From positions 16,415,516-16,479,515 of the forward strand of contig OX442317.1 in the NCBI GenBank assembly GCA_949358305.1: DNA of 64,000 nucleotides, written 5' to 3'. This stretch comes from Strigamia acuminata (Eukaryota > Arthropoda > Chilopoda > Geophilomorpha > Linotaeniidae). A program made the translations under genes and the position numbers. The stretch's first letter is position 1; each line of letters begins with the position of its first letter. The notes beneath the pieces are model-generated. The model saw only the letters and a program-made list of their open reading frames with translations. It had not been told where the DNA came from and did not search any database. Shown piece after piece: positions 1-11,599 of the stretch.

Positions 1-570
1 GTCGCATAAAGGACAGTCGTCCGCCTTCTTCCTCGTTAACATCAGTGCCTGTTGAAGAAGAGATGAACGATTGAGATGATCACATCAATGAAAATGGGGG
101 AAAAAAAAAAATAAAAAAAAAAAAAATAAAAATAAATAAAAATAAATAAATAAATTAATTAAATTAATAAATAAGTAAATAAACAAACAAATAAATAAAG
201 AAATACAGTGTAAGCTATGTAGCCCGGATGTGGGATGGGACCCAGTAATTTGTCCAGTCCGGGCAATGTTCGTTCTGTAGGGTGTGTACACCTTTTTTAT
301 TTTTTTATTTTTTTATTTTAGTGTTTCTGTTTTTGTTTTTTTCTAATTTACTTCATTGGAAAATCGACATTTTTTATTTTTGTCCGAACCACACGGTAAT
401 TTTTTTCCTTATATGGGATGCACCGCTTTGCCCGGAATCCGGAAAGGGAAGTCGTCCAAACCAAAGAGTAAATCTAGCATCGCTCCTTATTGGTTGGGCC
501 CGGGCCCGGACAAAATTGTCCGGACCACGTAGTTGTCCGGACGGTGTTATGTCCGAGCTACGCAGCTTAC

Positions 571-1908
571 ATTGTAAATAAAGGCGAACAAACGAATCGC
601 GCGCGTACGCGCTAGGAAATACCCGACAAAAGTTCTCAAAGTTGCCAACGTGATTGCGCAACAACTCCCTGGCCGGTTTGATTTTTCCAACGTTGTGCAT
701 TTGCCGCCAGTGATTACATATGTCGGCTTTGGGGCCCTTCGGGACTTGGTTTGAGTCGGGACACAACCAACACACCCCATTTCTCGTATCGATGACAGGT
801 TTGTCCTAAACGAGAAAGATGATTGAACGAACAAACGAACGAACGAACGAATGAGCTGATTGATTGTCGTCGTTGTTACCTTAAGGTGGTCGTAGGACGA
901 CCAAATAGCCTGTTGCGACGCACTAGTGGTCACGCGTTGCGATGTACTTGCGGTGGTCATGTGTTGCGATGTACTGGCGGTCGTGAGTCTTTCTTCGATT
1001 ACACTCAACCTTTGATTAAGGGTGCGTAATTCTTCCGCAATTTGTGTGTATTTAGTCCCACGTCCCTCTTCTTGCTGGTACAAGAAATCTACGCGTGTTT
1101 TTAGAACCGTTACATCCTCCGTTCTCAACATCGTCGACGTGAGTCTGCCGTCATCGAGTCTAGCGGGGGGGGGGGGGGGGGGGGAATAAAAAAATAAATA
1201 AACGATTAAATAGAATAACAAATAAATCATCGCGAGTTACTAGCATCAAGCGCCAAAAAAAAAAAAAAAACGGATCGCAATTCGCACGCTTTGAGCCGCG
1301 CGTTATATGCGCGCGCTATAGATGTAAACCGCGCGATAACTTCTTCGGTGCGATTCAAATCAAACAATTTGCGTTTCTACTCACCGTTCTCGTTTTTCTT
1401 GTAGTTTGTCTGCATCGGGTGCCTCGTTGTCCTTGAATAAAATAGGACTTTTGTTCAGATTCGCCCACTCGTCATCTTCTCTTGTCAAAATTTTCGTTGC
1501 CTCGGCTTCATCATTTTTGGTTGTGGTTTTCTCCAATTTGTCGCCCACTTCCATCAAAATTTGCACCTTCTCGGCACCATTCCCCGTCGAGGATCTTATC
1601 GTCTCGTCGTCCTTTTTCGTCAAAACGCGCGTCTTCTTGACGCCTTTTTTCGTCCGATTTTTCCGGGCATCTTCGTCGTTGCTTCTTCTTTGTGTTCTCG
1701 TTTCGGAATCGCTGTCGCTGTCGTCGTCATCTCTGTGCTGGATATCCATCTCGTCGACCAACTGGCTATCCGAGTACACCGACACCTGACTATCTATCGG
1801 TTGACCATCTATATCCGATCTCTGGCTGTCGGTCGTATTCCATTTCTTCGTTCCCTTTAACTTCTTCCTCGCTACCTTCTGGTTTTTTTTCTTTTTCTGT
1901 TTCTCCAT
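571..1908 (-). CDS. Multi-exon gene: Lys/Asp-rich, coiled-coil, C2H2-like finger protein (3' end unresolved)
   Basis: Three exons join in frame on the minus strand. Exon one (1908-1385) starts at ATG and encodes a Lys-rich then Asp/Ser-rich segment; it ends at a GTGAGT donor in phase 2. Exon two (1159-880) follows a C-rich tract plus TAG and encodes a heptad-like coiled coil, then Thr/Ser/Gln repeats; it ends at GTAACA in phase 0. Exon three (805-571) encodes a finger-like arrangement CWLC, 15 residues, then HWRQMH, followed by a basic/aromatic tail; a GTAAGC donor closes it. I found no convincing last exon, and an upstream non-coding exon is likely because an acceptor precedes the ATG. The intron phases agree at both junctions, which is the best evidence that the gene is real. 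Family and function not recognised; a nucleic-acid-binding or chromatin role is only a guess from composition. Confidence 0.55.
1165..1184. repeat. G20 homopolymer (C20 on the gene strand)
   Basis: Twenty consecutive G. On the minus strand it is C20 directly before a TAG acceptor, so it serves as the polypyrimidine tract of the preceding intron. A 16-A run lies in the same intron near 1255. Confidence 0.9.
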
Positions 1909-2217
1909 TTTTTTTCCAGTCCGCACACCTGTACAGAAATTCACATTTCGTCAATAAGCGTATGCGCGTATCTCTCCTCTTTCTATTACTATTATTATTA
2001 TTATTACTATTATTATCACTATTATTGCTTTTACCGGTATTACTATTATTATTATTATTGTTATTGTCAAGTGAATAAATGAGCGAACAAATCGGTAAAC
2101 AATGGCGGTTATTGTGTTACAATACGGGGTTTCCCCGCCCGTGCTCGCATCGTGTTTTCACTCGTTTATCCCCCGACCGCCTGTTTAGTCGTTTGTTTGT
2201 TTCCCTGTCTATCCATC

Positions 2218-2218
<1 letters not shown>

Positions 2219-2279
<61 letters not shown>

Positions 2280-2302
2280 GTCAGTCAGTCAGTCAGTCAG
2301 TC
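2219..2302. repeat. TATC then GTCA tetranucleotide microsatellite
   Basis: About fifteen TATC/TCTA units run directly into about five GTCA units. This is a compound microsatellite; its apparent reading frame of alternating Leu, Ser, Ile and Tyr is an artefact. Confidence 0.95.
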
Positions 2303-3041
2303 GGCTAAATTAAAATATGGTGGTCGGGGAAACCGACTATTTTCTCACCTTGCAGATAAAACGCTCGAACGTATCGATACACACGCGTGTTTCACGAAAT
2401 GGAGTGTGGCGCAATAGATAAAAATCTTTCTTCCTTTTTTGTTGCGCGTCGTGATACCTTGACGTAACTGCGACAACGTGAATAGGTGGGGGGAGGGATT
2501 TTGGTACTGTAAGTAGTGCGAGTGTCTATTTTCAAACAAACGAGCGAGTGGAGAGACGATTCACGCATTCACTCGACCGCCCGTCCGTGCGCGTGCGTAC
2601 ATTACATTAGCATGTGCACACGCGCACGGGCGGGAGACCCCGTGCATCGCCATCACTTTTTAATTTTTAACAAGCATGCGAGGTGGTCTTCATTGCGTTG
2701 TGTGGGTTTTCTGGACCAAACTTGACGTGTGTAATCGACCAATTTGTTTTATTTTCACACAACAAACAGACGAATGAAGAAACAAACAAAGAAAGAAAGA
2801 AGCGGCATTCATTTAACACATACTTTGTCATTGTTTTGGCATTTTTGGCACGTCGAGACAGACTTAATCACGCCGCTCTAAAACTATCCGTGCAGTTTCA
2901 AACTCTGTCTGTTTGGTTTTGTTTGGTTTGGGTTTTTCTTTCTGGCCCAGCGTCTTGACCAATTATTAATTCAAATGTTAATTTTTTATTTCGCTCTTCT
3001 TCTACCAACTGTCTTGCGCCGAGACCGCCGGTGTAGAGGCA

Positions 3042-3275
3042 GTGGCATCGCGCGCGGATTTGGTCGGACGGATTGTCGCGGCCATCCGCTTCGCGTTTAT
3101 GTTGGAGGACCTAAACTCGTTTTTGGACGATTGCCTTGGCGGTCGGTATGGTGGCGGAATCGACCACGGTGGCGTGCAGGGAGATGGAGATGGAGGAGCC
3201 CCGAAACCATCCGAGAAGCTTTGCGTGCAGTGGCGGCGGCCACCTCGGTGGCCACCACCGCAATCGAATGCGTCG
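3042..3275 (+). other. Possible coding exon in a GC-rich block
   Basis: This block is much more GC-rich than its flanks and is open in more than one frame. One plus-strand frame reads an amphipathic stretch (DLVGRIVAAIRFAFMLEDL) followed by Gly-rich sequence. It merges into an AT-rich repeat at its 3' end. No splice partners were identified, so it may be an isolated exon, an exon of an unseen gene or chance. Confidence 0.2.
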
Positions 3276-4391
3276 TTGGATTTGTCAATTTTTTTTCTAT
3301 TTTCATTCCAATTTTTACTCCAATTTTTTTTATTCAATTTCTATTACAATTTTCATTCGATTTTTATTCAATTTTTGTTTCAATCTTTATTCAATTTTTA
3401 TTCAGATTTTCTCTCTAATTTTCGATTTGTTTTGTTTGTCTGTTTTGTTAAATAGAAAAATAAAATAAAATAAACAAATCTTTGGATTTTTTATGTGGGC
3501 GTGTTTGAGTGGCGGTGGAGAAAATGGGATTATCTAGACCAAAAGAGAGAACAACGTGAGCACCCTGTTTGGTTACGTAATTGCTAGGGGCCACGCACAT
3601 TCCAAGAAGGAGGGTAATAAAGAAAGGTCGTGTAAAGGCGATAAAAAAGGTAGACGTTTTGTTCCGCAACATCGCCCAAACGATAGAATGAACAAGCGGA
3701 CGGATGGGCAGGGAGAAGAAAAGCACGCGCGCGATCAAACGCGGTGGGTAAAATGTCAGTTGATTCTATTAGTCAGTCCTGGTCGAGGAGCATGCTGTCT
3801 TTAACGATTGAATCGAGGATGGCACAAAGGAGATTCCGTACCTTGTGTGAGACAAGGTCTCCCATTGAAATCTGAAAATTTAAATCTGCAGTGGTGCGCC
3901 CCTGTCGGTTGAGCGAACGATTGAGACGAGTGGTCGAGGTTATCCGCAGCAGCCAACTATTGTTTATTTTTTAACACACACATCCATGTCTGCCCCTATT
4001 CATTGCGACGCGTCTAACCGACACATTTGGTTGGCCGATGACTGCGCAACGCAGCGAGTCTGGGACATGAGACCAGACACCGAAACCCTCCGGATTCCCG
4101 CGAAGGTCCGAAACGAACGGTTTGGAAGTGCTCGTGAATCTGGCGAACGCGGTGATATGAATTCGCGTCATTTACGACGATGCGACGCGCACCGAGAGAT
4201 GAAATTTAAATCGTAAACCGATCGAAACGTTTACGATCTTCGTTTCACACAACACCTAATACGACAATGCAATTAATGGTTGGAGTACACAATGTGAAAT
4301 TAATTTCACGAATCGGGGAATCAATTTCTATTTTCTTCTCTCTACGTATCATTTTTATCCTGTGTAGTCTTTGTGCGTCTTTTGTTTTTTC

Positions 4392-4611
4392 CTTGAAATC
4401 AGGTTTTCGTGAAACCTGATCCTGGGGTTATCCATGCGTCACATCCGTCTGGTAGGTTATTTTTTTCCTCGAAATCAGGTTTTCGTGAAACCTGACCCTG
4501 GGGTTATCCACGCGTCACATCTGACCGGTATGTTGTTTTTTTTCTTCGAAATCAGGTTTTCGTGAAACTTGATCCTGGGGTTATTCACGCGTCACATCCG
4601 CCCGGTAGGTT
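4392..4611. repeat. Three 76-77 bp tandem repeats, each with a perfect hairpin
   Basis: Three near-identical copies follow one another, with the GAAATC word at 4395, 4471 and 4548. Each contains TCAGGTTTTCGTGAAACCTG, whose TCAGGTTT and AAACCTGA arms are complementary, followed by a conserved CCTGGGGTTATYCAYGCGTCACATC block and a T-rich spacer. The third copy has one arm change that weakens the stem. Could be a structured transcript or a protein-binding array. Confidence 0.85.
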
Positions 4612-4997
4612 CACGACGCGCGATCACGAGATAATATTGTTTGCCGACGCGCGCATCATATTCGAGCGTGCGTGTAGCCCGTTCCCACGTATATATGAAT
4701 GCAGCTTTACGCGATCACATTGCGACGCAAAGTCGTCCACGACTCCAATATGCATCCGCGCGTGGTCGCGCTGCAATACGGAATGCGCTCACGACTCCAA
4801 TGCACGGTTTTTGGGCGTTTATTAAACATTTTTTGACGTTATTACGTGTGATCGCGCGTATATTTTGTTGACGAGAAAGAAAAAAAAAATTCCTCAAAAG
4901 CCGGACCAAGGTTTCGATACAGTACGCTAATTTATCTTTTATTTTTGCAACGTGTGCGCGTCCAATACAAGCATAAAACTAGCGCGAGAATACCGCG

Positions 4998-5192
4998 ATG
5001 GACGACCGATCGCAACTGCCGTTCCGCATGGCGTTTGTCCATCTCCCGACCTGGAAGGAGAGAAAAATAGAACGCCAATTCGGTCTCAGTCCTGCCAACG
5101 GGACCCGACAGTCAGTGGCTAAAAAGCACACCAGACAACAGGTGATACACGAAATCAACGACAGGTGTCCCAAACTTTTCACACAATCATGA
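4998..5192 (+). CDS. Possible small gene or first coding exon
   Basis: An ATG-initiated frame encodes a hydrophilic, basic 64-residue peptide beginning MDDRSQLPFRMAFVHLP. An A/T-rich GCATAAAA word lies 29 bases upstream and could act as a weak TATA element. A CAACAG|GTGATA donor lies inside the frame near 5141, so this may instead be the first exon of a spliced gene. AATAAA-type signals occur near 5345. No homologue recognised. Confidence 0.3.
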   Translation: MDDRSQLPFRMAFVHLPTWKERKIERQFGLSPANGTRQSVAKKHTRQQVIHEINDRCPKLFTQS

Positions 5193-5405
5193 TTGTTCCA
5201 CAAAGCCGAACCGAACACGACAAATAATTTAACAAACAAACAGTAATAACAACGATGTTAAACCACTTGTTTGATGATGAAATTGTACGACAACTACTAT
5301 TTATTTATTTATTTAATTAAAACATAACAACACACGAAAGAAGAAATAAAGAAAAAGAAAAAAATAAAATAAAATAAAATAAAATAAAAAATTCGAATGA
5401 TCTGT

Positions 5406-6274
5406 CTAGTCGACATTGTCATCGTCATCATCTTCACCATCGTCACTATCACCATCGTCACTATCACCATCGTCACTATCAACATCGTCACCGTCGTCGT
5501 CATCATCAATTACCCTCTGAAAAGAAAGAAAAAATAAGAGAAACAATCAAAAAAGGTGGATGCGCACCAAACATGTTTACCGGTTGGCAGACCCGTTGCT
5601 GAAACTTGTACAGCGATTTGACAGACTTGATCGAAGTCAACGCCATCAAATCGACACACTGAAAATTATCAAACAAAAATGAATGTACATGAAAGGTCGA
5701 AAAGTGGTCGCGCGCGCGTCATCGTGCGTTTTATTCTTACCTTGCCAGACAATTTCTTTAACACGGATTCGACCGTGTCCGCCGCAATAGACGATAAAAG
5801 AATGCCACCATCGCGCGTTTTCTCGGCGACCGGTTCGACATCATCCCGCTCCCGCTGCTCCCGTTCCCCTGATCTCGCCTCCGCCACCTCCACTTCACCC
5901 ATAGCCACTTCAACTTCCGCTTCCACTCCACCCACGTCCACCTCTCTATCCTCCTCGGTTATCTCCACCTCCACTTCCATATCATACACATCTGTATCGA
6001 CCCAGTCCAGGTCGCTTTCCATCTGCTTCAACTTCTTCTCCATTGATCTCAACCGACCTATCATCTCCTTCCTGCCACGCCACCTCCAACCCATGTACTC
6101 TTCGATCCTCTCAATTCGTTTGGTTGTCCCCGTGAATCTCTTTGCTAGAGTCCACGCGATCTGCCTGGCTTTTTTCACCGCCCCCGCCACCGTCTTTTTC
6201 TCGCGCTGCGGCGGTGGCAGCAGTGGCGACGCCTCTCCTCGACACGACTTGAAAGAGAGAAAAAAGACAAACGG

Positions 6275-6317
<43 letters not shown>

Positions 6318-6843
6318 GGATGAACAAATAAATAGATTGATGACAAATAAAGCAAACGAACGAATCAGTACCTCGTTAACTTGCGCCGGGTCTTCCATCT
6401 CCCCATCACCCACTAAACAAGCGCGTTTAGATGGAATAGGATCCATTTTTGACGGCGTGTCGGTCAATGGCACAGCGGACGACAAATTCGATGTAGTCGT
6501 CGTTTCCTCTTCCCCATCCCCTCCAATCTCTCTGTTTTTCTCCGTAGCAACCTGTAAAAAAAAAAAAAAAAAAAAAAAAAAGTGAGGAAGATGGAGGTTA
6601 TATAAATGAATAAAACCTGAACAAAGGAAAACGAATGGGACGTAAACTCAGTTTCGATCTCTGTTAACGACGGACGAAACGTCCAATGGACGTTAGTCAC
6701 ACGCATCACCTCGCTCACTCGCTCACTCATTCACTCATTCGCTCACTCACTCACTCGGGACTGTACGTTTGACAAAAATTCGTGATAAAAATTACCCCAA
6801 TTACATTAAAATCTTCTATCAATTGTGGTACTAAGGCGTCCAT
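5406..6843 (-). CDS. Five-exon gene: coiled-coil protein with acidic C-terminal tail
   Basis: Exons on the minus strand are 6843-6796 (or -6805), 6551-6372, 6247-5741, 5658-5581 and 5516-5406. All junctions are in phase 0 with good sites (for example CTGTCTGGCAAG|GTAAGA and TTTTCAG acceptors), giving about 305 residues from ATG to TAG. Exon two is acidic and Thr-rich. Exon three carries a basic helical region (TKRIERIEEYMGW...), a coiled coil around MEKKLKQMESDLDWVDTDVY, then a Glu/Val-rich stretch. The last exon is almost pure Asp/Gly/Ser (DDDDDGDDVDSDDGDSDDG). The consistent phases make the model reliable. Architecture resembles the 0.6-1.9 kb gene (acidic plus coiled coil), suggesting a related pair. 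Function not recognised. Confidence 0.7.
6277..6316. repeat. A40 homopolymer in intron 2
   Basis: Forty consecutive A on the plus strand, which is T40 about 30 bases upstream of the exon-3 acceptor of the minus-strand gene. Confidence 0.9.
6556..6581. repeat. A26 homopolymer at the exon-2 acceptor
   Basis: Twenty-six consecutive A; on the gene strand this is T26 running directly into the ACAG acceptor of exon 2. Confidence 0.9.
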
Positions 6844-7082
6844 GATGTCGGGTGGTTAGTTCTGCATCCAGGAGGCATAGACAAGACCAATCACGACTCT
6901 GCTCATTGTTGGCCAATCAAATCGCTTCGTACGATGGCGCCAAATTCGATTGTTGGACTGCTTTCTATCGTGTTTTAGAGATTTTTGAGAGAAATCTTAC
7001 GACGAGAAAACTCTTCTATTTCATGGAAAGACACACGGGTTAACCACCAAAAATATTTATTTATTTACGTGTGTTTTGTAGA

Positions 7083-8240
7083 CGACGCGTCTTCTATCGC
7101 GTGACACACGCGTGTAAAAGCTAAGTTCACATGTGCGCGTTGACGCGCGCGACCACTCGTTGCCACCTTTGTTTTCCAGTGAAATCATTGATTTTTACAT
7201 TGAAAACAGTCACATTCTATTGAAATGAATTGTTTTCACGTCAAAACAATACACGAAAAACAATACAAGAAAAAAAGAGTTCATAAACAAATACAATCGT
7301 TTCGACGGTGCGCGTGGAAATTACATGCCGCTCAATGCTCGCCTGCTGCGACCGGGGAGATTGCAATTTCCCGTCGAGCAAGCAAACACAAAAACCCACC
7401 AAATTTTCAACTTTTCCCATTTTAAAAAACAATTAAATATTCTTTAAATTAATAATCAACAATGAAATACCAAAAAAATCAATTCTTAAGCAACTTAACA
7501 ATTTTTGTTTTTGTGCTGCATGGGAACCAAAAAATTGGTTGACGCGAGCTTGTGACATGCGCTGCACAGCCTCGCGAATCCTAAGTGCGTCCTCAGCCAT
7601 ACGCGTCGGTCTTGACGCGCGCGTTTAGACGCGCACATGTGAACTTAGCTTTGTGCGCGTCCAGATGCGCTCGTCTAGACGACCGCGTCAGGGCCGACGC
7701 GTATAGTTGTGGATGCCTCTAGGATTCGTGAGGCTGTGCAGCGCGTGTCATAAGCGCGTCTCAATTAATTTTTTTTATTCCCATGCTGCACGTCGTTTTG
7801 AATTAACAATACTCGAAAATAGTCGTTTTAACTTTGAAAATAATTGTTTTAATTTCGAAAATATTCGCTTTCATATCAAAGTATCCATTCTCACGCTATA
7901 TAATGTTTAATACGTAATTTTATTATAAAAAATTTCCAATGTATAAACTTTATTTCTGTTTTCAGTTTCCTGATATGATTAAAGAAAATCCTAAATATTA
8001 TTTCCAAACATTTATCAAATTCTTTTCAAAAGCAGTTGTGGAGGCGTCTACTACGAACGTGTCATCGTGGGCGTCAAATTTGAATATTTTTAACTTTCTG
8101 CGTTTGCACGAATTCGCAGAATTCGTCCACTGGCATCGTGGCGACGCATGGTCGACATTTTGTATTCATATGTGACGCGCACTCTATTTACTCACGTAGA
8201 ACACACGAATCGCGCGCGTCAACGCGCACATGTAAATTTA
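7083..8240. mobile_element. Imperfect palindromic (TIR) element
   Basis: A sequence near 7118-7150 (CTAAGTTCACATGTGCGCGT plus GC-rich tail) recurs inverted at 7620-7645 and, diverged, at 8198-8230. A second pair of about 100-bp arms (7505-7605 against 7692-7800, both with GCTGTGCAGCGC) is also inverted, centred near 7650. No transposase frame is visible. Best read as one or two nested non-autonomous foldback elements; boundaries and target duplications were not resolved. Confidence 0.5.
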
Positions 8241-8244
8241 GTTT

Positions 8245-11240
8245 CACTGAATCGCGTACGAGTTTTTCCCTTTTTCAACGCGAAATCGTATTCGACTCGC
8301 TTTCTAGTCGAGTACGAATTTTGCCCTTCTTCAACGCGAAATCGTATTCGACTCGTTTTCGAGTCGAGTACGAGTTTTGCCCTTCTTCAACGCGAAATCG
8401 TATTCGACTCGTTTTCGAGTCGAATGCGAATTTTGTCCTTCTTCAACGCGAAATCGTATTCGACTCGTTTTCGAGTCGAGTGCGAATTTTGCCCTTCTTC
8501 AACGCGAAATCGTATTCGACTCGTTTTCGAGTCGAGTACGAGTTTTGCCCTTCTTCAACGCGAAATCGTATTCGACTCGTTTTCGAGTCGAATGCGAATT
8601 TTGTCCTTCTTCAACGCGAAATCGTATTCGACTCGTTTTCGAGTCGAGTACGAGTTTTGCCCTTCTTCAACGCGAAATCGTATTCGACTCGTTTTCGAGT
8701 CGAGTACGAGTTTTGCCCTTCTTCAACGCGAAATCGTATTCGACTCGTTTTCGAGTCGAGTACGAGTTTTGCCCTTCTTCAACGCGAAATCGTATTCGAC
8801 TCGTTTTCGAGTCGAATGCGAATTTTGTCCTTCTTCAACGCGAAATCGTATTCGACTCGTTTTCGAGTCGAGTACGAGTTTTGCCCTTCTTCAACGCGAA
8901 ATCGTATTCGACTCGTTTTCGAGTCGAGTACGAGTTTTGCCCTTCTTCAACGCGAAATCGTATTCGACTCGTTTTCGAGTCGAGTACGAGTTTTGCCCTT
9001 CTTCAACGCGAAATCGTATTCGACTCGTTTTCGAGTCGAGTACGAGTTTTGCCCTTCTTCAACGCGAAATCGTATTCGACTCGTTTTCGAGTCGAGTACG
9101 AGTTTTGCCCTTCTTCAACGCGAAATCGTATTCGACTCGCTTTCGAGTCGAATACGAGATAGTCGATGACCCGTTCCCGGACTTTGACTCGTACGACTCG
9201 TATTCGAGATGTATTCGAGATGTATTCGAATCGTATTCGAGTCGTATTCGAGATGGTCGATGATTTCCACTCGCTCGTATACGCGTTGTATACGAGCTCG
9301 TATTTTGATCGTAATCGTAAACGAATCGTTTACAAGTCGTATACAAGTTGTATACGACGTGTATACACCTCGTATACGAACGAAGTTTGTGAAAACACAA
9401 TTTCCAAATAAGACGTATGTGACTACTATGTGTTTTCATGTCGTAGTAAGTATCCGGTGGATTTTCCAAACTTCGTTCGTATACGAGGTGTATACACGTC
9501 GTATACAACTTGTATACGACTTGTAAACGATTCGTTTACGATTACGATCAAAATACGAGCTCGTATACAACGCGTATACGAGCGAGTGGAAATCATCGAC
9601 CATCTCGAATGCGACTCGAATACGATTCGAATACATCTCGAATACATCTCGTTTTCGAGTCGAGTACGAATTTTGCCCTTCTTCAACGCGAAATCGTATT
9701 CGATTCGCTTTCGAATCGTATACGAGATGGTCGATTTTTGTTTCCCGGACTTTTGATTCGTATTCGAGTTGTTACGAGTTCGTATTTTGATCGTATTCGT
9801 ATTCGACTCGAATTCGAATCGTATTCGAATCGAATACGAATCGAATTCGAGTCGTATTCGAGATGGTCGATGATTTCCACTCGCTCGTATACGCGTTGTA
9901 TACGAGCTCGTATTTTGATCGTAATCGTAAACGAATCGTTTACAAGTCGTATACAAGTTGTATACGACGTGTATACACCTCGTATACGAACGAAGTTTGG
10001 AAAATCCACCGGATACTTACTACGACATGAAAACACATAGTAGTCACATACGTCTTATTTGGAAATTGTGTTTTCACAAACTTCGTTCGTATACGAGGTG
10101 TATACACGTCGTATACAACTTGTATACGACTTGTAAACGATTCGTTTACGATTACGATCAAAATACGAGCTCGTATACAACGCGTATACGAGCGAGTGGA
10201 AATCATCGACCATCTCGAATACGACTCGAATACGATTCGAATACATCTCGAATACATCTCGAATACGAGTCGTACGAGTCAAAGTCCGGGAACGGGTCAT
10301 CGACTATCTCGTATTCGACTCGAAAACGAGTCGAATACGATTTCGCGTTGAAGAAGGACAAAATTCGCATTCGACTCGAAAACGAGTCGAATACGATTTC
10401 GCGTTGAAGAAGGGCAAAACTCGCATTCGACTCGAAAACGAGTCGAATACGATTTCGCGTTGAAGAAGGGCAAAATTCGTATTCAACTCGAAAACGAGTC
10501 GAATACGATTTCGCGTTGAAGAAGGACAAAATTCGCATTCGACTCGAAAACGAGTCGAATACGATTTCGCGTTGAAGAAGGACAAAATTCGCATTCGACT
10601 CGAAAACGAGTCGAATACGATTTCGCGTTGAAGAAGGGCAAAATTCGTATTCGACTCGAAAACGAGTCGAATACGATTTCGCGTTGAAGAAGGACAAAAT
10701 TCGCATTCGACTCGAAAACGAGTCGAATACGATTTCGCGTTGAAGAAGGGCAAAATTCGCATTCGACTCGAAAACGAGTCGAATACGATTTCGCGTTGAA
10801 GAAGGGCAAAATTCGTACTCGACTCGAAAACGAGTCGAATACGATTTCGCGTTGAAGAAGGACAAAATTCGCATTCGACTCGAAAACGAGTCGAATACGA
10901 TTTCGCGTTGAAGAAGGGCAAAACTCGTATTCGACTCGAAAACGAGTCGAATACGATTTCGCGTTGAAGAAGGACAAAATTCGCATTCGACTCGAAAACG
11001 AGTCGAATACGATTTCGCGTTGAAGAAGGGCAAAATTCGTACTCGACTCGAAAACGAGTCGAATACGATTTCGCGTTGAAGAAGGACAAAATTCGCATTC
11101 GACTCGAAAACGAGTCGAATACGATTTCGCGTTGAAGAAGGGCAAAACTCGTATTCGACTCGAAAACGAGTCGAATACGATTTCGCGTTGAAGAAGGACA
11201 AAATTCGCATTCGACTCGAAAACGAGTCGAATACGAGATC
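8245..11240. mobile_element. ~3-kb foldback palindrome made of 56-bp tandem repeats
   Basis: The left arm holds about 16 copies of a 56-bp unit (8270-9165), then a region rich in GTATACGA and TATTCGA words (9166-9480). The right arm (about 10000-11237) is its reverse complement, centred near 9734. Blocks such as the segment at 9385-9470 recur exactly inverted at 10000-10090. Each unit itself contains a GACTCG-TTTT-CGAGTC hairpin. Foldback (FB) elements are known to have long inverted repeats composed of short tandem subrepeats, so an FB-like element is the best fit. No transposase or certain target duplication was seen. The unit contains no stop codon in several frames, which produces long spurious reading frames on both strands. 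Confidence 0.8.
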
Positions 11241-11449
11241 ATTTTTTGATCTGGGTCGTGAATGCGTCCGTATGTCACGCGAACGCGTGTTGGAGTCGAT
11301 TCCGAGTTCGTATTCCATCTTGAACGCGCATTGGAGACGTCAACCAGTTTATTTTACCCACTCTCGCTCGATCCCGCTTCATCGCTCCTTGTCGCTCCTG
11401 TGAAAAAAAATACATGAGAATGTGCAGAAATGAACCTTCCAATACTCAC

Positions 11450-11590
11450 ATGAAAATTGACAACCTTGACACAAAACAGTCTATTGACACTCCCAACACC
11501 ACCCCGGACATTTTCCGGAAGAGTTTGGTCCACCCGGAATCCCCAGAATAGTCGCCCCCGAAATGCGGATTTCGCGGAAGCCAATCCGCG
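11450..11590 (-). pseudogene. Exon module A, copy 1
   Basis: The minus strand encodes a segment with NPHFGGDYS and KLFRKMSG and ends at a GTGAGTATT donor. It is clearly homologous to 58413-58532 on the plus strand, including the position of the donor. The acceptor side lacks an AG in this copy, and the next exon-like block after TTTTTTTCACAG soon hits a stop. Likely a decayed duplicate. Confidence 0.55.
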
Positions 11591-11599
11591 GAAAGGTTA

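Larger units (their letters stand above)
1945..4990. other. Gap with microsatellites and no clear gene
   Basis: The stretch holds a TAT-type microsatellite (about 1985-2070), a TATC run followed by GTCA repeats (about 2219-2302), a GC-rich block at 2980-3275, a degenerate ATTCAATTTTT-like repeat (about 3275-3425) and the three-copy 76-bp repeat described separately. No convincing splice-joined coding region was found, apart from the possible exon at 3042. Confidence 0.6.

Noticed and set aside
8138-11318. Several overlapping 220-371 codon reading frames on both strands
   Set aside because: They read the stop-free 56-bp tandem unit in every frame; peptides repeat with the DNA period and have no start or splice context.
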